DNA from: Hawksworthiomyces lignivorus
Lineage: Eukaryota; Ascomycota; Sordariomycetes; Ophiostomatales; Ophiostomataceae
DNA: 64,000 nucleotides
Assembly: GCA_002917075.1 (NCBI GenBank)
Contig: NTMA01000008.1
Span: forward strand, 682,001-746,000
Direction: 5' to 3'
The position numbers were made by a program, and so were the translations under genes. Positions 1 to 10,494 of this stretch are shown here, one piece after another (position 1 is the first letter of the stretch; the number at the start of each line of letters is the position of its first letter). The notes beneath the pieces were generated by a model that worked only from the letters and a program-made list of their open reading frames with translations, was not told where the DNA came from and made no database searches.

Positions 1-537
1 GATGCGGTCTGTGCGATAGGCCCCGTTGGCCCAAGCAAGCAAGGAATGGTCGTATACGGCACATAGGATCACAGATGCGATGAGGTCCTCAGGTGGGTCG
101 CGCAGCAGCGCCCACTGGGTGTAACCCAGGTAGCTCGGCCCGAACGTGGCAAACTTGCCTGGATACCAGGACTGCTCGCGCATCCACCGAACGACGGCCT
201 GCGCATCTGCCTGCTCGTCCATGGCTGCCACAAAAGTTCCCCCCGAGCCGGCTGTGCCACGGCAGCTAACCAGAAGGACTGCATAGCCACGCGCTGCAAA
301 GCATTTTGCGTTGAGAAGGGCCATTACACTCTTGCGCCCATATGGCGTGAGGACAAAAAGAAGGCCGAGAGGCCTGCTGTCTGACGGAAGCTCAGGCTGG
401 TATAAGTCGGCAGCCAACTCGATGCCATCAGGCATGGGGATGCGCTGCGCTGAGGCGGAGTATGGGTTCTCTTTCTGAGGGAGAATCTTGGCAAGGTTTG
501 CTGTCTCGCGCTCCTCTGGTGATTGCGGGGACGCCAT
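1..537 (-). CDS. CocE/NonD-family alpha/beta hydrolase (X-Pro dipeptidyl-peptidase-like, S15), N-terminal part
   Basis: A single open frame of 179 codons runs from the ATG at 537 off the left edge, so only the N-terminal part is present. Residues 33-70 have the usual CocE start (a PMPDGIELAADLY stretch, then LLFVLTPYGR), followed by a RGYAVLLVSCRGTAGSGG segment and the nucleophile elbow GPSYLG with Ser135. In this family Ser, Asp and His cleave esters or amides of small acyl substrates; the Asp, His and C-terminal jelly roll would lie outside the window. There is no signal peptide, so a cytosolic enzyme is likely. The start was chosen because it is the first ATG in the frame and 42 bases upstream another frame takes over. 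Family call is firm; substrate is unknown. Confidence 0.85.
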   Translation of the reverse strand, partial: MASPQSPEERETANLAKILPQKENPYSASAQRIPMPDGIELAADLYQPELPSDSRPLGLLFVLTPYGRKSVMALLNAKCFAARGYAVLLVSCRGTAGSGGTFVAAMDEQADAQAVVRWMREQSWYPGKFATFGPSYLGYTQWALLRDPPEDLIASVILCAVYDHSLLAWANGAYRTDRI

Positions 538-1212
538 GGCTGGCAGTAAGAATGGGGCAGCCACGGATATGCCAATTGCAAGCTTTGCAAGCTATGATGT
601 GTAAGAGGATGTCAATGTAGCCAAGCTAAACTAATTTCTTTTCAATCCTTGGCATCAGCATATATTTATATAAAGAGAGCGAAGATGTTGGCAGCAGTAG
701 AGCCTCGCGCTTAATTCTGTAAGTGCAACGCAAATGCGCCACAAGGTCAATGGTCTAGAAGATTTCGTAAGCGGATTGACTTTTGTCCCGCAGCACTTCC
801 CCGCTAGACATAGTGTGTCTCGGAGTTGACGCCTTATTACTCACCGGAGAAGAATTTCAACTACGTGGCCCGTCATGTCCGAGATGATTGGATCGGATAG
901 AATACGATGCTGAGATCTTTCAACAGGCCCTTTATTAGGATTCGAGCAGCACATTCGCTATAACTATGCGATCATAATCATGCATACTGGGTGCCTTCAT
1001 AGAACAGCAATTATGGCACTAGGCCATTTTCATTTACAGGTTATTGTCGTGTATTTTGTTCTAATAAGGAAATCAAGCTACGAAGACATGTGGCATTTTT
1101 GGAATTTTATGCCAATTCTAATTTGATCTTGCTCTGTCTTATCTTTTGCAGCCTGCCTTTTATTTGTCTCTTTGCAAATGTTTAAATGCAATTCATAGTC
1201 TTCGCCACGCAA
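538..1212. other. spacer, no gene seen
   Basis: AT-rich spacer between the start of the CocE-like hydrolase and the tail of the sterol-reductase pseudogene. It should hold the hydrolase promoter. I see no open frame with coding character and no RNA gene. Confidence 0.5.
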
Positions 1213-2742
1213 TCACTGCCTTAACAAAGCCATTGCGACACCGTAAAGACCTCTCAGTGGCCAGATAGACCAAAAGAGAGCTGATAGCCACGGTATCCAG
1301 TTACGCAAGTTGCTCTCCTCGGCTTCGATATCGACCTTGACCGTGTCATAAACACTCGGCAGCCCCGCAGCGCCATACTTTTTCGCGCACAGCATCGTAT
1401 GATTCGCGGTCGTAGTTCACTCAAAATTCATCTTCTGAGTAGTACGCGTGCGCGTAGAGGCACTTTTTCCCCCCGAGTTCCTGCACTTTCATCTCCAACA
1501 GCCGGTTCCGCCGTACAAACTCTCGTCGGTTAAACGAGCATGGTCCCCAGACGCCAAAGTTTACGAGAAAGCTGGCATCCGACCCCGGTTCTATGTCAGC
1601 AAATGCGGCGTGCAGGCCGTGGCGCGCGTTGTGCATAGGGCGCGCGATCTGCAAAGGACACAGCCAGAGGGGGTAGATATGGAAAGTGTCCTGGAGCCAG
1701 TCAGCGAATTCCGAGACCTTGTTGAGAGGGATGCCAACATCTTGCATCATATAGCTATTTGCCAAGCCGCTCTTGCGCAGAGCTCGGCACATCGTCCTAG
1801 TGTGCATCAGGGGATCAAGAACAAAGCGGGTCACGCGGTTGAAAGGAGTCCTGAAGTACTAGAACGCATACTTGGCCACCCAGAAGCCACCACGGTCATA
1901 TCGGAAGAGATAGTCGACTATTGGAGTGAATTCGGTTACCTCAGTGAGCGGACTAGCACGCAGACGCGCCTGCAGCTGACGAACATGAATGTAGAACCAA
2001 GGGTCTCTGCATCTTGTAAACCGTTCAAGTGGGGCGCCTCCAGGAAGACAGTCGGTGAGCTGGCCAGAGCAGACAACAATAGAGCTTTTCGAAAATATAA
2101 TTCCGTCGACATAATCAACTATATCTTTAGCTATTAGGTATCTCGAATTAGCATTTCTTCCTGTCGAGACGATCTGAACGAATTCCACTGGTCGAAGCGT
2201 ACCAATCTCTTCCCGGATTCTTTCATTTGCGCTGCTACACTATCATACAGCACGTACGTTAACTTGACATAAGGTGTGGCCCCCCGTAGCTGAACTTCCA
2301 AGAGAGTAACGACACCAAGAGTACCAAAAGCCGAAGCTGCCCCCCAGAGTAAATCTGTCTTGTCATTTGTCGTACGTGATGCCTTAGTGACCTCGCCGCT
2401 GGGCGGCACGATTTCGGTCCAGTTGATGGTAGCCTCAAAGGCACCGTAACGGAATGACGAGCTCTCACCCGAGGTTCCGGAGAAGCCGCCTCCGACTGTA
2501 ATTCCTGGAAGTTCCATGACTACAAGTGGCAATAGGCCTGCTTTGAGCGTTACCGCCAAAAGTGCATCCATCGGCACGTTAGGTTCCACCAGTGCAGTGT
2601 TTTTGGAAACATCGACATTGAGCACTCGATTAAGGGAGCTGATGTCTATGATGTTATCGCGGCGGAGATGTGAAGTGCGAGTGCTGTTTGTAGAGCCATG
2701 GTAGATCCTAAAGGCCTTCCCTGTTTTAGAGAACTGATTCAT
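1213..2742 (-). pseudogene. Delta(24)-sterol reductase (DHCR24/DIMINUTO-like FAD oxidoreductase), broken
   Basis: Four colinear segments together resemble a DHCR24-type FAD-linked reductase, which reduces the C24 double bond of sterols. The first segment (from ATG 2742 to about 2140) carries the FAD PCMH core: FRIYHGSTNSTR, then VEPNVPMD and the GITVGGGFSGTSGESSS flavin loop. The rest is in other frames: about 2188-1421 (with YVDGIIFSK, LMHTRTM and AHAYYSEDEF) and 1395-1213 (KYGAAGLPSVYDTVKVD). Defects visible: a frame change near 2140-2190 that no clean intron explains, an in-frame TAG at 1859-1861, an in-frame TGA at 1421-1423 just after SEDEF where the family has Trp, and an extra A in the A5 run at 1379-1383. 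TGG-to-TGA and similar changes fit RIP-like mutation. Sequencing error could explain one defect but hardly all four. Confidence 0.8.
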
Positions 2743-3733
2743 GCGCAACGGCTTTATCGTGAGCTTGTATTTTGATATGCAAGGTCAAGAGGTCTGTAGT
2801 TGAGGTTGTGTCGAACTTGAAATCGGCTGAGTGTCGGTAAAAAAAAAAAAAAATTAGGAAGGAGGATCAAGTAGGTAAGCTTAAGTCAAAATAGCAACAA
2901 AGAACGTTTGCTGAGGTGTACTCCTTTCGAACTGTCTGTTGGTCGGTTGTCCGTTTTTATACATGCGGCGGTTCTGGACATCTTCTGTAATATTTTCATT
3001 GGCTAGTGTGAGAATAGCTTATTATTATCAGCTTACCATTTGAATCAACGCCTCTAAAATGCCTATCACTATGCAAGGGTATGCATCGACCCTCAAAAGT
3101 CGTGGAACTCTTGTGTTACTTGGACGTTGTTCTTTGACGGTCTCTTTCTTTAACTGAACGACTGTGCATTGTCATCTATATCTTCGCCGCATTCGTACAA
3201 AAATTCGGTTCAGTCGTATGTCAATGAATATATTAGACCAATATTTTGGGCTAAAAAGAAACGAGGCCACTAAATCAAACCACACCTACAGGATTAGTTC
3301 ATTTCCCCTACCTGGTATAGGAAAACTCTAACCAAAAGGTAGGAAATTATTTTTCATTTGTGCTGCATTCATGACCTGCCACTTCACAGACTCGTTTCGG
3401 GCATAGGAAGATAGCTGCGGGCAGGCAAAAATATCACTTAAAACTGTCTACTGTTTCAAACGAGCGAACTAGACAATATCCTCCTAATCATATATCGACA
3501 TTGGCTAGTTCAATGCGATTACGGCATTGTAAAGACAGACACGAATCATTTAGAGAGAATTCCATCGAACTTTGTACACGAAAGGAAGCGTAGCAATGCT
3601 TTACTAGCGGCGCAACATACGGCGCTATTGCTTGGGCGCCAGATGCAGCTCGCAGCTAGTGTGGCACAAGAAATGCCGAGTCCTGTTGTTCACCTCGGCT
3701 GTCGTCGCCCTTTCTGTGCAAGCCCTGCGCCTC
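2743..3733. other. spacer, no gene seen
   Basis: AT-rich spacer upstream of the pseudogene, with a 14-base A run near 2839-2852. Nothing gene-like on either strand; the short frames at 3630-4120 on the plus strand are mirrors of the GC-rich regulator gene. Confidence 0.5.
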
Positions 3734-5335
3734 CTACGACGTTGCTTCGGCCAGCTGCATCAGACGATCACCGGCCTCGGCTGCGTACGGGATGTCGAGC
3801 TCGAGGTTCTTGACGAGGTCGGCCAGGAAGCCGATGAGGCGGCGGGCCTCGGAGCGGTAGCGGTCGCCGTCGTTGCGCGAGGCGTTGTACAGCATGTGGC
3901 CGACGCCCAGCAGGTGGTGGACGATCTGGCTGCTGGCGACGCGGAACATGATGAGCGGGGCCTTGGTGACGTCCTCGAGGAAGCGCTCGGCCACGTCCAT
4001 GACATCGCGCGCTGGTGCCTGGCAGTGCAGCAGCGCCATGATCTGGACCAGCGCCTCGGCGCAGGTGATCTGGACCGCCATGTACTTGCAGCGGTTGCTG
4101 CGCAGGCGGCTGTCGCTGTCTAGGTCTCCCTCGCCGTAGCAGCCGCCGCTGCCGCCGCTGCCACCGCCGCCATAGTAGGGGTAGGCGGCGGAGGCGGCGG
4201 CGGCGGCCGGGGCGGGCTCGTCGGCGCGCAGCCCCTGCAGGATGCGCGGCTTGTTGGTCTGCAGGCGGGCCAGGCAGTCGAGCAGGGTGGCGGGCGAGGG
4301 GCGGTCGCACAGGACGGCCAGGGCGGGCCGGCTGTGCTTGCCGCCACGCAAGCTGAAGATGGCGTACTCGAGCAGGCGGAACAGGTCGGTGATGTAGTCC
4401 CAACCGGCGGTCCAGGCCTGGGTCTCGGGGGCCATGGCCGGCGTGATGCGCGGGTAGCGTACCAGGGCCTGGGCCTCGGGCATGCGCACGGCGTGGCCCA
4501 GCACGCAGGCCGAGTGGATCTCCAGCCGGTAGACGCACCAGAAGAAGCGGCGGCGGTCGTCGACCTCGGTCAGCGTCAGGTCGTCCGGCCACCGGCTCTC
4601 GTCGTGGAAGCTGTTCTGGGCCACGAAGCCGTGGCACAGCCCCAGGTAGCGGTGGAAGTCGCTGTGGTCGCCGCGCCGCAGCGAGTACAGCGCCAGCAGG
4701 CCGTAGGTCCGCAGATAGTCGAGGTCCTGGGGCCGGGCCGGGCGCGCGGGGATCTTGGACGCCGCCTCGGCGTAGTAGACCTCGCTGTCGTGGATGAGGC
4801 AGCCCTCGAGCACCGTGCTGTCAAAGACGGCGTGAGCGGCCACGCTCTGGGCGCTGACGGCGCACAGCGCCATTAGAAGCATGTAGGACGGATCGTGCGG
4901 GTCGGGAAGTCCTGCTTCCCAGCGCTGCAAGAGATCGCTCTCCGAGAGAAACGGGAAGCTGCACCGCGTTAGCCCTTGTTGCACGGACCATGAGGCCGCC
5001 ACGAAAGAGCGGACATACTAGCACTGATACATGGTATCGCAGTAGACCCGCACCAGCCGCTTGATAGTCTCGAGCGACCGTCTGTCTGCCTCTGCGTCCC
5101 GCAGGTGAGGATGAATTGGATCATCGGCTTCATCGCACACGGCCACCGTCAGCTTCCTACCGCGCTTCCGCACCACACGGGTCATCTTGCACTCGACTCC
5201 ATAGTCTGTACAAGTGTGACAGCCAGCGCCCTTGTCTAGACTGCAGGGTGGGCGACGGCATCGGAGCCCTCTATGGTGGCAGAAGTCGCAGGCCTGTCTG
5301 GCCCGCTGCCTTTTGGGTCCTAGATATGCTGCCAT
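3734..5335 (-). CDS. Zn2Cys6 fungal transcription factor
   Basis: Two exons, 5335-5019 and 4958-3734, give 513 aa. The intron (4959-5018) starts GTATGT, has a GCTAAC branch site and ends GCAG; removing it cancels the TAG that otherwise stops the first exon and joins YQC to YFPFLSESDLL in frame. Residues about 16-50 form the binuclear zinc cluster (C-x2-C-x6-C-x12-C-x2-C-x6-C), followed by a basic stretch (RKRGRK). The rest resembles the fungal middle-homology region of C6 regulators, with a low-complexity Ala-rich and Gly/Ser-rich insert in the middle (around plus positions 4130-4210). Such proteins are nuclear and bind CGG-type half-sites. Target genes are unknown; the divergent cupin at 6.8 kb and genes at lower coordinates are the nearest candidates. 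Confidence 0.88.
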
Positions 5336-6788
5336 GGATAACCGGCAATCACTTACTTTTCAATTGAACAAATCTCCACACTTGGAAATCAGTGAAGCCT
5401 GAAAGAAAGCATTCTGGAGCTGGAAGTGCACGGGGGAAGCTCGAATAGCAAGAAACAAGCTTGTTAAATTCTACAGCTGCTAATTGAGCACGACGACAAG
5501 AACGTTGCAGTGTCTAACAACATCAACTTATAATTTAGCAGCTGTTATATTGATAACACGGCTTATAAGGAGCGCTAGGGGTTTGCTAGTACATAAAACG
5601 GTTACGATAAGCATCATAGCCGAAGCACCCAAAAGCCGACAGACCAAGCTGCGACGTACATCCATCCTGTGTTGGTGCTGACAAAATGGCTGTTGGCGAT
5701 GGTGGCAGGCTTCCGGGTGGTGCCAAGGTATTGGCAAGAAACAAAACCGCATAGAAGAGCCTGGCTAACCGTCGCTTAATCTTGCTTCCGAACAGGACTC
5801 GTACTCGTACCTAGTGCAGCAGCCCTAAAAGACCTAAAAAGGGTACGTCTTGGCAGAGCGTAGTGCCGTACGAATCATCCGCTAGTTTTGTCTAATTGGC
5901 CAGCTAGGCTGTGAGTACCGAGCAGATCCATTACGTTTGGCCTTTAGTTGGTCATTAGGAAGATCGGAAATCGGGCTAAACAAACGACAGAGCGATCATA
6001 GAGATCTTTCCGAGAGCAGAAAAGATGCAGAAAAGGTGCCTGAGCTATGTATGGAGTACATTCGTCGTAAATACGGGAGGTGTGGCTCCTTTCTGTTTGT
6101 CAAACGTCGTGAATGGTGGCTCGGGTGGGAGTGCTAGAGTGCCTCGACGAGCTAGCCCACTAATGTTCTTTATGCTGACCAGCCGGGGTGGGGGGGTCGT
6201 ATAGGCAGGCTCGTGCAGATTTCTATATGCGGTTAGTGCCGTAAAGATTAGGGGGGAGAGGAGGAGTGGGAGGAGAGAAGAGAGGACTCACTGAGACGGG
6301 CGGACAGGGGCATGGGTAGACTGCGCCCCTGACTGGGTGCCGATCCTCTCTCCCAAATTCCCCAATCCAGATGGAAGCGCGAGCGCTGACGAAAGTGAGG
6401 TTCGCGAACTTTGAAAAACAGGCTGGTTTGGGAAGCTTCCACGAGATGCACACAGATTCGCGCTGCCATCTGGATTCAGAAAGTTGTACGAGACGTAGAA
6501 AATGAGAATCATAGCGATGGATTTCATGTATATAAAGAACTCGATTCTCTCGAAGAGACGACAGTTTGATTCAGAATCATCAGCATCAAAAACAGCATCA
6601 ACATCTCAACATCTTAACAATCCAACTCTTTCACCTCAAACAATCACCTATCTCACACTTTTGCTCGCGCATCTTCACTTATCTATTTCCCTTCACATAT
6701 CAAAAAATCCACTTTGAAAATTCCGCTTTTAGAAGCTTTAATATTTCTTCGAGACGATTCAAGCCTCTCCAACACTACAATTCACAAT
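5336..6788. promoter_or_regulatory. divergent intergenic region, promoter of the cupin gene and the C6 regulator
   Basis: 1.45 kb between two divergently transcribed genes. The cupin side has a TATATAAA box at 6529-6536 and, after it, a long C/A/T-rich 5' leader rich in TCATCAA and CAACATC elements, as in strongly expressed fungal genes. A purine-rich/GC-rich patch lies at 6180-6300. No coding frame looks real here. Confidence 0.55.
6529..6536 (+). promoter_or_regulatory. TATA box of the cupin gene
   Basis: TATATAAA 253 bases before the cupin ATG, followed by a pyrimidine/A-rich leader without good upstream ATG contexts. Position relative to a start site is inferred. Confidence 0.5.
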
Positions 6789-7505
6789 ATGAACTCCCTC
6801 AAGACCATGTTCAACAAGCGCACCCCCTCGCCTGAGGCTCCGGCCCACTCTCGCCAGGCCAACAGCCAGCCTGGCACCAGCCCCACTCGCAACAGCGCTA
6901 CCCACAGCGGCCACCAGGCTGCTGGCGGCAGCCCTGGCTGCCCCCGCCGCGCCGCCCAGATGGCGGCTGCTGCTGCTCCTGCCCCTGCGCCGGTCTCTGC
7001 CATGCCGTCTGCCGCCTCCGATCCGCGCGTCATCGTCACCACGCACACGCGCGACGGTACCTCCGTCTTCGCCGCGGACAAGGCGGCGCCCCTCTTCCGG
7101 CCCTTCGGCCCGCAGGGCTCGTCGTTTGCCGTCTTCGATGTCCGCGGCGCGGTGCCGGTGAACAGCCTGGAGCCGACGCCCGACTTTGCCAACACGCTGC
7201 CGCGCTGCCCGCCCGGCGGCCTCACCTTTTGCATCACCAACATCCAGCCCGGCGGCGCCGCGCCCATGCACCGGACGCTCAGCGTCGACTACTGCGTGGT
7301 CCTCAGCGGCGCCATCGTGCTCAAGCTCGACGGCGGCGAGGAGAAGACGGTGCGCGCCGGCGAGTACATTGTCAACCGCGGCGTCAACCACTCGTGGATC
7401 AACCGCGGCCAGGAGCCCTGCCGCATGGCGTGCTTCATGGTCAGCGCCGAGAAGATCCGGCTGGAGGACGGCACGGAGCTCGGCGAGACTGTCTTCAAGA
7501 AGTGA
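6789..7505 (+). CDS. single-domain cupin protein
   Basis: Intact 238-aa frame from ATG 6789 (the first ATG in the frame; codons further upstream lie in the leader). Residues 1-80 are low-complexity, rich in Pro, Ser, Ala and Gln, and end in an Ala/Pro run. The C-terminal half is a cupin_2-type beta barrel: a PGGAAPMHRTLSVDYCVVLSG motif 1 region, a GEYIVNRGVNHSWIN motif 2, and a final LEDGTELGETVFKK. The RTLSVDY signature is typical of a fungal cupin group of unknown substrate found near catabolic and secondary-metabolite genes. Codon use is strongly GC3-biased, and with the TATA box this suggests good expression. Enzyme, binding protein and storage roles are all possible. Confidence 0.85.
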   Translation: MNSLKTMFNKRTPSPEAPAHSRQANSQPGTSPTRNSATHSGHQAAGGSPGCPRRAAQMAAAAAPAPAPVSAMPSAASDPRVIVTTHTRDGTSVFAADKAAPLFRPFGPQGSSFAVFDVRGAVPVNSLEPTPDFANTLPRCPPGGLTFCITNIQPGGAAPMHRTLSVDYCVVLSGAIVLKLDGGEEKTVRAGEYIVNRGVNHSWINRGQEPCRMACFMVSAEKIRLEDGTELGETVFKK

Positions 7506-7698
7506 GAAGCGAGGAGGATGAAAAGGGTTGTCGCATGTAATCGCTACATTGTACATCGAATCTGTTTTGTATTTCTGTTATTTCTTTTGTCTCTGCTCGT
7601 GCTTCGTGCTTTGCTGCTCGCGTTATTGGTTGTGCTGTACTTGGCTAGTTCTCCTTGGGAGTTTGTGGTGGTGGGGGAGGAAACTGGTATTCTTGCAT

Positions 7699-9490
7699 TC
7701 AAATGATACTTTTGTCGCCTAGAGTAGCCTTCATTCCAGTGTATTCTCGAATTCGTTCAAATACTCGCGTTGCCCGTTCTTTCTGTTCTAGTGTTGTTGC
7801 AGCCTGAGCACCCTTTGTGATCTTGGTGGGCCACAGAAGCAGATAGCCGCCGATGCCCCGGCAGCGGGGCGGCCCATTCGTGTAGTCGTGTGGCCTCCCC
7901 ATGGGATCGACGTCGCCAAAAGACTGGGGGACAGTGGCCAAGAACTCGTCAGCCAGCCACTGCACAGTCGAGGTGCACTCGGCGACTGTGTCTCTCAGCG
8001 CCTGCTCCTCTGCACCGTCCAAATCTGGCGCCTCGAGAGCAGCATGCGCGCACTTCAAGAGCTGGTGCAGGAAGATGGTCCGCGCCGCCCTGTGATAGTT
8101 CCACTCGTAGGCCATCCAAAGGTCAGAGTGCAGCTGTATTGTATCTGTTATGCCTGCAGCGACTATCTGGAGGTCCGGGCGGTCCGCGACCGAGATGGTG
8201 ATGAAAGACCTGTGTGGGGTTTGCCGCCAGCTGACTGCCGCCTGGTCCAGCGACTGAAGCTCCTTGATCATATCGACGATAGTGGCAGCCGGGAACCCGC
8301 CCACGTTAATGAGTTCGAGCAGGCTTCGCGCTCTTTCGCAGGTCTCGTTGATTTCGTGTGTGATTCCCTCGAGGCGGACAGAAGGTTCGGTCGCATTGAG
8401 CTGGTTCAGCCACTCGGTCGACTCGGGAAGCGGTGCCATATTGTACGCTAACTGTTGTTTTTGCTTCAATTATGTTAGAATTGGAAAGAGTCGGAAGCAG
8501 TTATGGACATGGCAGCTTACTATTCTGTGGTGAGCTAGCCGAAAGAGACTCCAGCCACGGGCGTTGTAGACCAGGTCTTTGCCGCGCAGACGGAGGATCT
8601 GCGCCATCCCTTGGCCATGTGCGCCTTTCCCAGAATCTTCCGGTTTGTACAACGTCTGAATGAGCATGTAAATAAGACGGACTGCACGAATGCGTCGCAA
8701 AAGCATGCCTTACCTCGAACATATCCAGAATGACTACAGTCATGAGGTCGTAGTCGTCCGGCTCTTTTCCAGGCGTGGACAGCGAGTCTCCTAGTGCTTT
8801 TAGCGCCATACCATAGCACTGCAGCGCCTTGCGCACTAGAGCGTCGCTGTCTTGGCCCTTGGAGACGTCCGCGTACGACGCTGCCATTACCGCCCAGCGC
8901 AGCGCGTGGCGGCCACTGATGTTGTCGACCTCTTTGAACATGGACGGCAGGTGCTCGAGGAATCCGGGCACAGACGTCTGGTTGCAGGGATAGAGCACGT
9001 ACTTGTCCATGAAGAGGTCTACAATCTGGTCTTCCACCGACGCCTGCGTCTGCTGCTGCTCTGGAGCTGCTTTCAGCCACGGGCGCAGGCTGCCGGTCTC
9101 GATCTCAGCAGCTTCGTCCGGTGCCAGGGTGAGGGTGCGGATCTCGTGCGCGTTCGGCAGCGGTCGTCTTCGTCCAGAGGAGGCGCTGGAGCCGGCGTCG
9201 ACGGATCTGCTGCGTCTTCTCGCCGAAGACGCGCCGGACGTTGAAGACGCAGACGACGATGCCGCCTGCCAGCTGGGCGAGGCGGACGACGCCTGGGACG
9301 ACGACGACTGCGAGGCCTGCACCTGCCCGATCACCTTGTCCGTCTCGTGCCGGAAGACAAGCGAGTCCGCGTCGCGGTACCCCTCGCACACCTCGTTGCG
9401 GTTGACGCAGCGCCGGCAGGCCGGCCGCCCCTCGTCGCAGCGCACCCGGCGCTCGCGACAGCGGCGGCACCCGCGGCTGAGACGTCCCAT
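7699..9490 (-). CDS. Zn2Cys6 fungal transcription factor
   Basis: Three exons: 9490-8714, 8655-8521 and 8463-7699, giving 558 aa. Intron 1 (8656-8713) starts GTAAGG and ends TTCAG; intron 2 starts GTAAGC at 8520, carries CTAAC, and ends either AAG at 8464 or CAG at 8452 (12 bases shorter product); both keep the frame. The zinc cluster is at residues 8-35 (C-x2-C-x6-C-x6-C-x2-C-x6-C), starting SRGCRRCRERRVRCDEGRPAC, followed by a long Ser/Ala-rich linker (about 60-115) and an alpha-helical fungal-TF domain with the GMAQILRLRG segment common in this group. Nuclear DNA-binding regulator; targets not evident. It converges on the cupin gene with a 193-bp gap. Confidence 0.87.
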
Positions 9491-10494
9491 AGTCGCTATC
9501 GTTCAATCGGGGTTTCTCGCAGCACCAGGTTATTGCGGAAGCATCTCTCTACAAGAGGAAGCACGGATCGGCCAGCGTCCCAAGGCAGCTTGTTTCTCTG
9601 GTGCATGGGACATCCGGCGACGAGAGAGCACAAAGAGGGGTTTTGCACAGCTGAAGCTTTGCTGCTGCTGGGAGCACGCGCCTGCCGCAGTAAAGGGGGC
9701 TGAACGGCAATTTACGCTACGCCGTACTGGTAATAATACTGGGATGAGTGTTTCGGGAGGCAGATTGGGGGTCTGTGCGAATGCGACGGTCCGCTGGAAA
9801 ATGAACGGGAATACGCGAAGTCGACCTAGCGGCCAATCAATACAGCGCTAGGGTAGTGGCACGAAGACTAAGAACACCACTAGAAAGCTCGAAAGATTGT
9901 TCTGCTGAGCCTAGTCAACTGTCTGTGCCAGCGGGCAGTACTAAACTAGTGCCCTGTGTTGATTCTGTTGCGTCCCTACATGGCTGCCACTATGAGACCA
10001 TCCCTCAACCCTGATGCCTGTAATATATTAGTGTGATCGTAACCGTTACCGAGTCGTCGTCATTTATCCCTATCAGACAAAAATAAAGATGCCTTTTACT
10101 TCCTCTCTTTTCCTTATGGCTTTGATTCTTGATAATCTTTTGTGTGATTTTGTTGCCCTTCACTCCTCGCAATCGCCGTGCAGCGTTCTCCTAGACGGTC
10201 CCCAAAAAGAAATGGCGCATGTCAGAAAGAGGGTTTGCAGCAGTGGGTCCTGTTGAAAATTCCCGAGCAGCAAATTACTCGTGTCCTGGTCTCTAGCCAA
10301 ACAGCGGCTAGCTGCATTGTTGGCACTGCTGTTGATGCAGTCGTGCAGTTGTGTTGCTGTGCTGTTGTTGTTGGTGCTGTTGGTGCTTGTGCTGCTGCTT
10401 GTGCTGCTGCTGGTACTGGTGCTGCTATTGTTCCTTCTGTTGTTTTTGTTCTCTGTTTAGATGCGAGCACCGCCAAGCCGAAGAATGCAATCTG
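9491..10494. other. spacer with a GCT/GTT-rich low-complexity tract
   Basis: Promoter of the C6 regulator at its left end; 3' side of the methyltransferase gene at its right end. A G/C/T-only microsatellite-like tract sits at 10326-10442. No gene seen. Confidence 0.5.
10326..10442. repeat. imperfect (GCT/GTT)n low-complexity tract
   Basis: About 115 bases of alternating TGTTGCTG, TGTTGGTGC and TGCTGCT units in the 3' flank of the methyltransferase gene. It could encode poly-Gln/Ala on the minus strand but no gene context supports translation. Confidence 0.7.

Noticed and set aside
3768..4637. Long Pro/Arg/Ala-rich open frames overlapping the first C6 regulator in other frames
   Set aside because: Composition is typical of shifted reading of GC-rich DNA; the regulator frame has real domains and a clean intron.
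6759..7556. 265-codon minus frame opposite the cupin gene
   Set aside because: Arg/Gly/Ala-rich mirror of the cupin; no recognisable domain.
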